Origin: Paramacrobiotus metropolitanus
Taxonomy: Eukaryota; Tardigrada; Eutardigrada; Parachela; Macrobiotidae
Assembly (NCBI RefSeq): GCF_019649055.1
Contig: NW_026570252.1
Coordinates: 310,001 to 374,000, forward strand
Direction: 5' to 3'
DNA length: 64,000 nt
The notes beneath the pieces are model-generated. The model saw only the letters and a list, made by a program, of their open reading frames with translations, made no database searches and was not told where the DNA came from. The position numbers and the translations under genes were made by a program. Positions 24,606 through 35,700 of this stretch are shown here, one piece after another. Position 1 is the stretch's first letter; every line of letters begins with the position of its first letter.

Positions 24606-25636
24606 TACCAGATGCACGGGTCAAAATACGGTTATATTGTAATTTGTGGGAACAAGATCCTCAACGCCAACGTTACAAACCAGTCATCGTCCCGGAAATG
24701 ATAGTGTAACGGTGGCAGTCTTCCAGAAATACTGTTTGGAAGAAAAGGCCGCGTGTGGGCGGCGTAAGTGTTCTCCGCAAAGAGCAGTGCCATACTGCAG
24801 TCCAAAGACAATTCCTGCTACGTGACCCCGTGAAGGATTTCACCGGCGGCTAATTGCCATACGAAGTGTAGACGTGCACACAGGTATGAAATAATATCTG
24901 CACACGCATTTCTCCAGGGAAATCACTGTGGCAAATCGGTTCCAGTGCTTGACAAGAGATTGCTGATCAAGAGAATGCTTTTCCGCGTAAGAAACGGTGT
25001 TCCTACATTATTGTACCACAGACACATACAGCTGCACTGGAAGCCCCTAGAGTGCGCGATCACTTGAACAACATCGGCTGACAAAAAACAGCGCAGCAAA
25101 GTGTCTTTCAAACTTTTTTTCAACGTGGTTTGACTGTACTGCATACAGTATTTGGATATTTCGTCCTGAAATAAACTTTCGCATCACGCAAAATATTTGC
25201 CGACGGTTTCGTACTCTTTTGGTGTGGATCGCTCCGCAAACTGTTTTAAGAAAAGCGTTTTGGGTGTAAGAACCATAATCTAAACTTATTTAGTAATATT
25301 TACTATAAAATCATTTTACTTTTCACAAATTTAAGCCGCAGTTTTAAATATTATTTGTGCTTGGTTTAATAAATATTTTTTTGTGTTTGGTTTAAATAAA
25401 ATGTGCTTGGTTTATAAAATAATATTTATTAGAAATTATAAATATTAGTTCTGCTTGGATTTTTTTGGTTCAGTATTATAAGCGTTATTCCACGACAATG
25501 CACCTTGACAAAAAGCAGACTATGCACAACCAGGTACGGGGTTTCCTATCACGTTTCATTGATAATATATTAACAGAGCAATCTGGAAGCATCAGTGCGG
25601 AAAGATCGCTGTCTCGCTGCAGCGAGGTATTAAATT
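24606..25636. other. Intergenic: P2X to cyclase gap
   Basis: Separates two genes on the same strand. It would hold the P2X 3' UTR and the cyclase promoter. It becomes very AT-rich at 25270-25460, with repeated TGCTTGGTTTA words. No supported exon. Confidence 0.4.
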
Positions 25637-28600
25637 CTACCGTAGCGACAGCGTGTATTCTTTACAGGGGAAACTGTCACCGGCTCTTATGTACGGATCC
25701 AGGCCGTTACTGTCATCCAGCGACGTTTGCATGAACGCACTGGTGTTGCGCATGTCAATATTGGTGTTCTTCGGTTTCCGGTAGACTTGTTCTTTGCGCC
25801 AGTTATTCGGTTTACCGTTCTCATGTGCTGGATCACGGGGATTGCGCTACAATACCACAGAAACATAACACATCAACATTATTATTTCCATTAAACCTCA
25901 TAAATCAAAATAAATTTAATCATGCAGGGCGATGATCTTCAGCATAACTTTTGCAGCATTAATCTTGTGCGAGATGCCATTTACTATAGTATAAAAACTA
26001 TTTGAAGCGTTAACTGACATTTATTAAGAATCGTAACGATTTAAAGAGGAATAGAATCATGTACAGGAAATCTGCTTAACATGGCATGAGTGACCTTTGT
26101 ATAAAACTGTTGTGAATTTAATACGAAAATCTGTTATGCAAAAAGCTAGCTACTTCTACAGTTTTACTCATAAGTGAGCTTCAGCAAAAAACTGGAGTAG
26201 TTTCAAGAGATTTCCGATGAAAAAATAAAAGTAAACAGGTTAAGGCTTGAATGACCTTTTGCACAACTCTAACGGTTATACCGAATAAAGGAAATTATTT
26301 GTTTTGCGTAATTAACGCGTAAGCGGACTTTAGTAAAGCTTTTGCTTGTTGTTAGCAGGATAGCGATTAAAAAAGTAGTTTAAATTATCTAAAGCTTGAG
26401 TGACGCTTTATGACAGCTGTCACGGTTTTGAATGGGTTATAAACTGTCCAGCGGGGATTGTCAGCGTATTGCAGAAAAGATCAATATTAAGAAATTACAC
26501 TGATTAAGGCAGCGAGTGATGCTTAAATACGAGTCGTGAAGATGGTATCGGTTTGAAACGGTTTACATATTAGAATTATTCAGTAAAACGGGGCGTGCCG
26601 GAAAAACGGTAATAGTGGAACGTACTTTAAGGAAGTTGCTCTCCAGGCGGATGAACTTGTGCTTCTTGAACTTGTTCTTATTCTTCAGACAGTGCAGCAG
26701 GATGAAGTCACAGAGCAGTGTGGCCTGTCAAGCACATATAAACACCATTATTATGCGTCGCCCAAATAACCCTACAATACACTGATGGACGCAATTGTCC
26801 GGCGTATTATTCCCTAATACGCAGTGTTGGTGTATCAAAGTAAAGTTCACTGACTCCAGTACACGCGCCACAACTAGGTTAAGGCAGATTCCCTCCACAA
26901 CCACCCAGATGCATTCAATTAAGGGATAAAAGACCGATTAAAGAGATCAAAGTTCGTACACACCGGAGCTGGACTGGATATCGCAGTGTGTGTTTACAGT
27001 GAATCAATAATGATTATTTATTTCAAGGTTAGAGACCTCTCTCTCTTCCCGGTTTAAGATGTGAGTAAGACCGGAAGCGGATCGATGTCCGTTGGAAAGT
27101 GGGGAGGGGTATTGATCGGGCGTGTTTGTCAGTGTAATTCGGTTTCAATCAGTGTTTAAACGCTGATGATCATCGCTCGTGGTTTATTTATTGGAAACTG
27201 TTCAATTACACGGATAGTTAATGGGTGGTAAGCACACTATAAATTTCCGCTGATGTTGTTCATGACAACCGCTTGGAAATCACGGTTTACTTATGGGTCC
27301 TCTCTCGTAAAGATCCTCGTTTTCTTACCCAATGTCACCGGGCAAATTAGTACAAATATGTCGTCGTCGGACAAAAAAAATTTGGATAAATCAAACTAAC
27401 AAAATATACTGTAAGAGAAAAAATTTAAGAATGTAGAAAAGACAAGATGAAAAAAATAGAAACAAACCAAATATTGTTCAAGATGCACGAGTAAGTCCGA
27501 AAAATGTTTACATAAAAGAAATAATATTTGGAAAATTCCAAGAAAATTCGGAAACTCAGACAGAATAAAGCGCAATAAAAAACTATTATAACGTAAATTA
27601 AAAACAGTGGAGTAATGTTTCGAAAGAACTCGCAACAGCTAAATAGTATAAGTAAACAAATTAGCATAAAATTAAATAAAATAAAATAATTGTGGGGAAA
27701 ACATTTTTACGAAAACAGCCAAATTAAATAAAAAAATATGGGCATAGTTAAAAAATCACTTTGCAGCATTTAAACGCTTACCATTCCCAGCAGACCGATG
27801 CCGGATCCCAAATTCATGGCGAACACCACCGCCGAGAAGCGCCCGGCACTGCCGTACACGTTAAACACCACCCGGATCCCGTAGGCTTTGAGCATGGTGC
27901 GCCGGCCCTGACCGTACTCATCCGTCCAGTAATGGGCATATCTAAATAAAGCACCCATTATGCCGGTTGCATGGATTACGCTAACGACCGGCGTTATAAG
28001 CTAACGCATGCACACAACGACGCACCGGAAGTTCCAGCCTTTAGCCAGGGTGTCCTCCTTGTTGTCCATGCGGCGGAATTTGTACTCAGGCAGGCAGTAT
28101 TCGGAGGAGAAGTCCAGATCGCAGTTCCATTCGATTATGAAGCCCATTACACCGCCCTGCCGAATTAGCGCTATTATTCGTACTGTCGTCGTTGTCTGGC
28201 GTCGTTATGTGACAAAGTGCATCGTTAATGGTTAAATGGATTACATAAGTACAATAAGTGCGCTTCAGCCAAATAGTCCGCCGAGTAAACGTGCGGATTA
28301 TTGATCCTCGTATAACGAGAGAAAAAACCGGGAAAATATCGCAGCAATTAAATGCACGCAGTTTTTACAAACTTTACGATATGTATCGATTTAAACGCAA
28401 ACACGTGTACGAAGACTTGCTACTACATTACATACAACAACAACAACAAAATTATTTTTAAAAGACGAAAAATAAATCCGAAATGATTTCTTTCACGATT
28501 AAAATGGTAGCTTATTATTACTTTGTAGGAAAGCGTGATCATATAAGTAATTTTGAAATAAAACGAGATAATATAACGAGGTGGTACTGCTTAGCAATAT

Positions 28601-31005
28601 ATAACAAAGTAGTATAGAGTAATAAACTAAGTTCAAAAAATACTAATTTTTAAATATTTAGTTTTGATCATAAGTATGCAAAATGGTAAACGATGCATTT
28701 ATAAGAAAAAAATCTATAGATAAATTCCGAAAAAAATTGCTGTTATTTAAATAAAAAAAAATTATAGCAGTGACCTTTACCCGACTGCTCATCTCCGTAT
28801 AATCCTCGCCGGCATTCTGCACGATATCCTTCATAACGAAGATGGGACAGTACTTATCCGTGACCGGATGAAAGCGGCACGTGGCCAGATAACTGGCGTT
28901 CAGTGACGTCAGAATATTCCGTCGTTTCAGCTTGAATTTGGGAAACATGATGTGGTTCTTCACCAGCACCGTGAAATTCTCCGATCCGGCCAGATTCGGC
29001 GGGCTAAACAGAGCGGAAACGGTGCCCGTGTGTAAAATGTGAGTGTACATATGTGAGCGCTGTGAACGCCTACTGCGGCAGGATATCCTGCTCCGTCGGA
29101 CACCAAGCGCTGATCTCGCACGTGCCGTTAGAACAGCGTCCCGTGCGGAAACCGTTCCCGTTGATCACTGCCGTGCCGGCTGGGCATTCCGCGTCAACGC
29201 GGCAACGCACGTTGGGACTATTTACATTGCCGTCCTGTACATAAAAATAATATTTAACAACATTTATTGACAGTGTATTTTTGCGATATTTACGAGTACA
29301 TATTTTGTTGGTACTGCGATTATAAAATTAAAAGCAAATATCAGAATATTATAAAAACATTTTTACATAAAAAAATGTTAAAATTTTTTAACATACACAT
29401 ATACACATGCGCATGACATGACTTAAACATGTATTAAAACAAGCAAATAAAAATCAAAAATAAGAATCAAAAAATTTAACCACATAATAGCTACGTAAAC
29501 CGCAACCGAAAATTACAAAAGTCATTAGAATAAAAATAATATGTGATACAACAAGTAAATATATAAATTATTTAAAATGTTTCTGATAATGCAAATATGG
29601 AAAAACAGTGTTTCCACGTATCTACAGAGTACTTACATTAAAGCGTAAATATAACAGCCAATAAATTGTATTTACTTTGTACTTCTTAATAATATTTTCA
29701 GTTATTAAGAAGTACAGTTTACTTTCAGTTTACTTATGTGTACATACGTGTACTTCTGTGTACATACGTACATCGTAATTCACGTGTGTTTCGTTTCACT
29801 TTTTCAGCTAAGATTCACTTTATGCAGAACGTTGGTCGTTCTTATCGTACCTCGGGACAATCGGCCTGCACTTGATCCGGCGCAGCAATGAGATTGGTGG
29901 CAATAAAAAAGGCATTATTCTCCTGTGCAAAGTTGCCCGATATTACCAACAGCGCGCACTCCATCTTTGTCAGTGTGTGTACAGTATATACTAATCAGCA
30001 TCAGCATATAATAGGCACCTGTGGCGGAATGACGAAATCGATGCTGTCCCAGATGTGCGTGTTGAGCGGATAGGGCGGCGCCGTGCGGATCAGTCCCTTG
30101 ACTTTGGTCACTACGCTGCTCTCCACGTGGTCCACTTCCTGGTAGCCCTTGCTCCAGATGAAGACGTATCTGTGGAATGTGGATGCCCGTTAATAGACGA
30201 TGACAGAGATACAAATACGCTAATCAGCGCCACACAGGATGTGGTCGGCAGATTTCATGCGGCGATTGTAAAAACCAATTTCCTTTGAGAGATGGATACG
30301 TTTTTACGAGCCGGAAACATGTCGACGCTTACCCGATGACGTAGGCGACGATGGCGGCCTGCACCAGCCGGTGGATGGCGCCGATTTTTTTGCTGCGGAT
30401 ATTGATGATTTTCGGCGTTTCATAGCTGTTCGACAAAAAAATTATTAAAAACTACCGGTACAAAAATTTATTACAAACAAATTGGAAATCAGACAGCCGC
30501 TCCGCGGTTCAGCTATTTTAATAATAAAACCACCAAACAGTGTACAATAGAAACTCGTCTTTGGCGCATAAATCGCCGGCACTGGCTCTGCAAACAGAGA
30601 ATCGTTTGTTTGCCACATTTGGCATTAAAACGAAGCAACAGCACTTTTCAAACACGAACTATTTTGCTCTGCGCCGCAGGAAGATCCCATTGGACAGTTT
30701 CTTAAAATAAGCTACAGAGCAAAGTAGCTAATGATATATTTTTTCATTTTGATTTTTTCTAACATATCATTGTTAACAGTTAGAAAATTTATTTTATAAA
30801 AATTATTTTTGTACAATGAAAATATTTAATTTTTTTTACTTACCTACAATTGCACCGGAATATCTCAAACTGTTTTATTGGAAATATTAAAATAATTATT
30901 TGTCGAAAATGGTTTAACGTACGCAAAGAGAAAATCCGCACCGATATCCAGACAGCGCGTTATCCACGTGGACATCAGCGGTTTGGACTGCATCGGGCTG
31001 GCCAT
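25637..31005 (-). CDS. P2X purinoceptor (ATP-gated cation channel)
   Basis: Ten minus-strand exons: 31005-30923, 30425-30333, 30169-30019, 29922-29851, 29234-29074, 29003-28781, 28156-28026, 27941-27782, 26724-26626 and 25846-25637. All phases fit, giving 460 aa. The start at 31005 has the stronger context; an in-frame ATG at 31047 is possible. P2X subunits form trimers opened by extracellular ATP, passing Na+ and Ca2+. Seen: the N-terminal TPK site (YETPK), TM1 (VQAAIVAYVIGYVFIW), GYQE, the ATP-binding set K-V-K (TKVKG), NFT (ENFTVLVKN), NFR (GWNFR) and the lysine of MLKAYGIR, all ten ectodomain cysteines, and TM2 (NLGSGIGLLGMATLLCDFIL). The usual YxxxK after TM2 seems to read FKKHK. The tail is about 70 aa, rich in Asn, Lys and Arg. 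Introns hold no other gene. Confidence 0.95.
29679..29715. repeat. Perfect 14-bp hairpin in P2X intron
   Basis: GTACTTCTTAATAA at 29679 is followed after nine bases by its exact reverse complement ending at 29715. It is inside the third-exon to fourth-exon intron region of P2X. Purpose unknown; AT-rich hairpins arise easily. Confidence 0.7.
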
Positions 31006-31920
31006 CACATCGCAGCTGGATGCGGCATGAAAATCCACGGTGATCATTAATTACATTCAATAAAATTATAAATCCACGCGATCATATTTTCCCGTAATAT
31101 CTCATCATGACAAGAAATATTCATCCAAGCGGTAATGTCGCTAGTTAACACGCACAGTTAAAGTTATTTCTTGCGTCCCGTGCTTTGCAGCAATAATGCA
31201 ATGATCCGGGAATACGTATCTAGCGATAAATTATTTAAGCCAATCTATAGAAGAAAATCCGCAAAATCACTTGTCAAACTCTTCTCGGATTTCCGCGGAT
31301 AAGCATGGCGCGCGGCTTGTGCCGCACGTACTCCCGTATGCGCATGTGATGGATGATATCGGGGGTATTACGATTCAGGGACAAAGCAAATAAACACTCT
31401 CTCCCGCTAAGCGACACACTACACCCATAATACAGTCCATTGTTTCGGTGCCAACCGCAACGCTGTGACGCCGGGCCGTAAGCGGTTAAGTTTTATGGAT
31501 GCTGACAGATGATTTCCTCTGCTGCGCGCTGCTGCCAGCGCTTTATGTACTAACTCCATGGGCATCGATCATGCACACACACTCCGCATCCTGTACGAGC
31601 CTCGTGTACGTCGTAAATATTCATTACGGTGTGTAGAGTGTGTAACGGCTCGGTGCTGGGGTGCCGGGTTTATGAGTGGCGGGACATGGTGGATAACGCG
31701 CTGGACAATAATGCGCCTAATGAACTCAACTTACTCAAGTACGGTTGACGCCCGGGACTGACAGTGGATATAAGGCAGTGGTGAGTCATCAGGCTGCGTC
31801 GTGAATGTGTCCACTGGAGCCGGCAGAAACCGTCAGGGTGGGGAGCTGTAGATACTGACGAATGCCAATACAACCATTACTTCCTTATCAGAGTGCGGAG
31901 CGGACGGGTCTGTGCAGATA
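31006..31920. other. P2X 5' flank, no gene recognised
   Basis: Presumed promoter and 5' UTR of P2X on the minus strand. No chain of exons could be supported on either strand. Confidence 0.4.
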
Positions 31921-31927
31921 GCATTAA

Positions 31928-32240
31928 TTTTATTAAGGGATTTGGCCCGGTACATAGCACCAAATTCATATACATCCACGGCACTTTTCAAAGTCGCGCA
32001 CTCCCAAACACGTTTTTTGCATTGCTTTATGACATTTTGTAGCCAAAGGATTCGTATGCATAGGCGAAAAAACCGTTTGTACTCGCAACATCCGGTTCGG
32101 GAGTTATTAGTGAACTAAAATTCAAAAGTTTAAACGCGCGGAGGTGTACCAAAAGTCTCATTATGAACCGATGCTCTTCAAATTTTCCACGAAAACGCAC
32201 ATTACTACGAAGATCTAAACGTCGTAATAGGTAACTCGGA
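31928..32240. mobile_element. Foldback element family, single arm (copy 2)
   Basis: TTAAGGGATTTGGCCCGGTA near 31936, then GCGCACTCC, TTGCATTGCTTTATGACATT, GCCAAAGGATTCGTATGCAT and GCAACATCCGG, follow the reverse complement of 53.60-53.85 kb over about 300 bases. The opposite arm is missing after about 32240, so this is a solo arm or truncated copy. Confidence 0.7.
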
Positions 32241-32752
32241 GCCAGGTTTCCATCAGGTTTCAAAAGTTCAAAATGCATTTCGAAATTCTAAACAAACTGT
32301 TAGTGTTTTGCTTCTGCGCCAAACCTTTGCCTACACCGTACACCATGCCGCAAAAACCCTGCAGAAAAGTTGATCTGGGCAAGGTCCACGTTCAAGTACG
32401 AGAATTTGGTATCGGGTAATTTTTTCCTTATGAAAGTTGGCCAAACGTTAGAAGAGCCAGTTATGGTATAGTACTGATGCATCTACGGAATACCGGCAAA
32501 GAAAGGTGTTCGTCCGTACAACTTATGCCACGAATTTTGAAACACGAGGTACCTACGGGAATAAAGGACGCCCTGCGGCGCGTGTATGCACCTGCAAATA
32601 AATTCAAGGGCAGACACACTCTGATTTTCCTGTGTGCTTCACGTTGTGCGAGCGGCTATAGTATGGAGAGCCGAAACTGCTGCCAAGAACAGCCACACCA
32701 TCGGTAGAACTCTGAAATATACTTCCTAGTTCCCACGTAAAACGGGGAGCAC

Positions 32753-32986
32753 TTATAGTACGGCATGGATTGGTCCCATAGGAAAAAGGACGGACGAATG
32801 CTGACTCAGAATGTGATGTTGACCGTGCACGAGGGATTCAGCGCAGCTTCGCTGGCAACATGAGAGAAACGGTTCTGCCTTCACTAATAATTTTCTTTCT
32901 GCCTTCAAGAGACGTGTCGCCGGCGATACGCTGCTGCAGTGCAGGGTAATGGTATGCAAGACTAGCAGCAGTACGGCAGTAGCCAT
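32753..32986 (-). CDS. Doubtful small ORF with signal-like N-terminus
   Basis: A 77-codon ORF beginning MATAVLLLVLHTITLHCSS, which looks like a signal peptide, followed by a basic stretch and several cysteines. No family, no second exon and no support from neighbours. It overlaps the 5' end of an opposing-strand ORF. Could be chance. Confidence 0.15.
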   Translation of the reverse strand: MATAVLLLVLHTITLHCSSVSPATRLLKAERKLLVKAEPFLSCCQRSCAESLVHGQHHILSQHSSVLFPMGPIHAVL

Positions 32987-33056
32987 GATATCACGCGATG
33001 TATTTACTACTGTAAACTTTAGACAGACGAATCTAAGCTACTCTTTTGTTTACCAG

Positions 33057-33347
33057 GTGTTAAACTTTCCTAACAAAGCTGAACTTACAGAAATGACAGC
33101 TTTTGATAATAAAAACTTCCTCTATTGGACTTTTGGTTCTGAGGCATACACATTAATAAATTTTCATAAAAACGCGAGAATAGTAACAGGAAGTAGACCG
33201 GGTGCAATGGAGAAGTACGGATCTTCCACGTATTCTACTGTAGTTTCTATGTTTCAAGAATTTTACTTTTCAACAAATCCGATTTGCTCTAGTGTTACAG
33301 AGAAGGGAAAAACAATTAAAAAGGCAAGTCTTGCGATCAGCAGCTAT
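33057..33347 (+). pseudogene. Possible LDL-receptor YWTD/EGF-like exon fragment
   Basis: An acceptor-like TTTGTTTACCAG at 33045-33056 precedes an open stretch to TGA at 33348-33350. It reads NFPNKAELTEM, AFDNKNFLYWTFGSEAYTL, then VVSMFQE and STNPICSS. The order (NxPxxxELT, LYWT, then Q..NP.C) resembles the last YWTD propeller blade running into an EGF module of LDLR/LRP proteins. About 400 bases upstream, in another open frame, CASRCASGYSMESRNCC looks loosely EGF-like. I found no donor or partner exons, so this may be a gene remnant or a chance match. Confidence 0.3.
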
Positions 33348-33359
33348 TGAAATAGTTCG

Positions 33360-35040
33360 CCGCGTGTGGGTGTTGTCGGTAACCGGTGCGCGGCGTGCAG
33401 AGTATGGAACCATGTACTGAATTTAAGTGAGCAGAATGTGAGAAAAATGAATGTATCACTGGAGTCTTTTGGAGGCTTCTACAGGAAAGCGGACTGATAC
33501 GGTAGCGGGACAATTTCGCGCCTGCCAATCAGCACCGGAACGTCTACAGCGAATTCGGAACCACGACGGTCATTCCTAGAAATACCGCCGCAAAAAGCAA
33601 GTGAGGTTTTCGAACTTTTATCACAAAAAAAATCCAAAACCGCTTTTTGCTGATAGTTGCGCTTTGCTTTTCCTAAATTGATTGATCTGTCGCCTTTTTG
33701 TCTGTTACTTTTACACTTTATTGATTTGCAGCTTTGATAAATTTTTCAGTACATTTTTACTCCTGCAGTATGAGGCCGATCGTCTAACAGAATCAACGTA
33801 GGGTGAATTCCACATCTTTTCTGACGTCTGTGGTTTTTACTCCTTATCGGCCTAGAGTAGCGGTACTTCTCGGTACTCCACTTGTAAATCTGGTTGGTAT
33901 TGTGTCCTTATAAAATGCTGATCGCAGACGTCTTCATGTTTGGCGGTATCAAGCCGCTTTTTTCTACATACTTAGGCGGTTCAAGTTCAATGTATTAATC
34001 CGAGTATTCTCTCCGGCCCATCCAAACCGGAACAATTTTGCCGATCGGGACTGAATGAAACCAAAAACAAAACTTGATCTGAAATGCGTGAAACACGACT
34101 GAAAATCGCGTTAGACCGAAATTACTGATATTTTTTAAATTCCCGTGATTTTTTAAGAATATTGTAACTGTAGCAGATAAAACACGGTAATTATTTTATG
34201 AGTACACGAATACCGTACTAGTATGTGTTTAACGGGGAAATTATTTTTTTTTATTTTTAGATTTTCCGTTGCTTAAATATTTAGGAAGAGTTATTTGCGA
34301 TTTCAGTTAGGATATAGAGCATTAAATTTACGGCAAATACAGCGGAATTTATGGTTGGTTTTTCATGGGTAAATATTTAGATGCGCTTGATTTGCCCATA
34401 CAAACATTACCACAAAAATGCCAGCAAACTAAACAAAAACAACCCAGCGTTGAATTTCCTTCCGGAATGTGCAGCAATAACACACTTATTCATCAACATT
34501 ACTGGCTACATTATTTTTTAAGTACTACAACAGCGTCGCGTGACACATGTTTTCGAGTAAAACTGCGTAAATCTGCGCCCAGGTATGATTGTTACGGGTA
34601 CATGACTGTATCATTGCAGCGTTTTTCACCGTTTCCTGAGAAACAAGGAAGCCGTGAGCCACACACCGTACACAGCACACACCACGCAGCACACACACAC
34701 AGAAAGCTGTACTAGTGTCGTAAAACCTGCACTGACTGCATAATACACGTACTTTTAACACGTTAACACGCTGTTATTACACATTTTTACACGGATCAGG
34801 TGTTTTTATGAGGTGCAATTTGCTGACAAAATACCCGAAGAAAAGCACGGTCCATGTAATCGCTCGGGACACAATCAGGGTGTTAACTAACGCGTCGAAT
34901 TATCCGTAACCGAGTTTTTATTATTCCAGCACGTTACATCGGCCTGCAACGCGCTCCTTTGTTTGTCTATCATCTTTTTGGCGCGACGGCTATTTTGATT
35001 GACTGCTGTGTACTGTGCACGGTGTACTGTGTGTAGAGTG
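33360..35040. other. No gene recognised
   Basis: AT-rich, only short open frames, no splice-consistent exons. 34660-34710 has a short ACAC/CACA-rich run. Confidence 0.4.
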
Positions 35041-35044
35041 CGGT

Positions 35045-35305
35045 GAATCATTCGTACATGCTGAGGAAATAGCCGATTCGTACAAGCGCATTGTATGGAT
35101 CCGCATTGAGCGCATTCCTCGGTCAAACCGGTTTGTGAGTGGCTCAGGGAAATAGCCGATTCGTACAAGTGTGTCGTACGTGTGCTGCACCGTGTCCTCA
35201 TTGAGCGCGTTCCTCGGCTAAACCGGTTTGTGAGTGCCGCAGGGAAATAGCCGATTCGTACAAGTGTGTCGTACGTGTGCTGCATTGAGCGCACTCCTCG
35301 GTTGT
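35045..35305. repeat. ~90-base tandem repeat, about three copies
   Basis: A unit containing TTGAGCGCGTTCCTCGG, AAACCGGTTTGTGAGTG, AGGGAAATAGCCGATTCGTA and CAAGTGTGTCGTACGTGTGC occurs twice in full (from about 35104 and 35193), with partial copies before (about 35045) and after (to 35305). It ends about 400 bases upstream of the permease start codon. Open frames in it simply repeat with the unit. Confidence 0.8.
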
Positions 35306-35700
35306 ACGCTCTGTCTGATTGGCATCGCTCAGAGCGGATCAGTCAACACACCTGTACGATGATGATGACTCTGTGTGTGTGTGCACGGCTAGATAAACTT
35401 GAAACCTCGTTTTTTTCACTGTTTCAGCAGCAAAACGCGTTGATTTTTCCCATCAGGGCGCACTTAGCCGAGCCGCTGTGTATACCGTGCTGTGTTGACT
35501 TTGTGTGCGTAAACTACCTGTAATCGGATCGTCTGTATGTGCAGATCGCCTGCATTTTTTTGGCATTCCATTCTTCGAGTTTTTGCATCGCCGTAATGTA
35601 GGCGCTGACCGATCGCTTTTCAATTGATTTTTTTTCTTGATTTATTGGAGTCACTTGTTGCGCGCGCACTGTTTCTCCGTGGGAATAATTTATTTTTACC

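Noticed and set aside
24201-24624. Lys/Arg-rich plus-strand and Phe-rich minus-strand frames
   Set aside because: Translations of the A-rich tandem repeat and of the antisense of cyclase exon 1.
34887-35294. 135-codon minus-strand ORF with repeated HTYDTLVRIGYFP
   Set aside because: Produced by the ~90-base tandem repeat.
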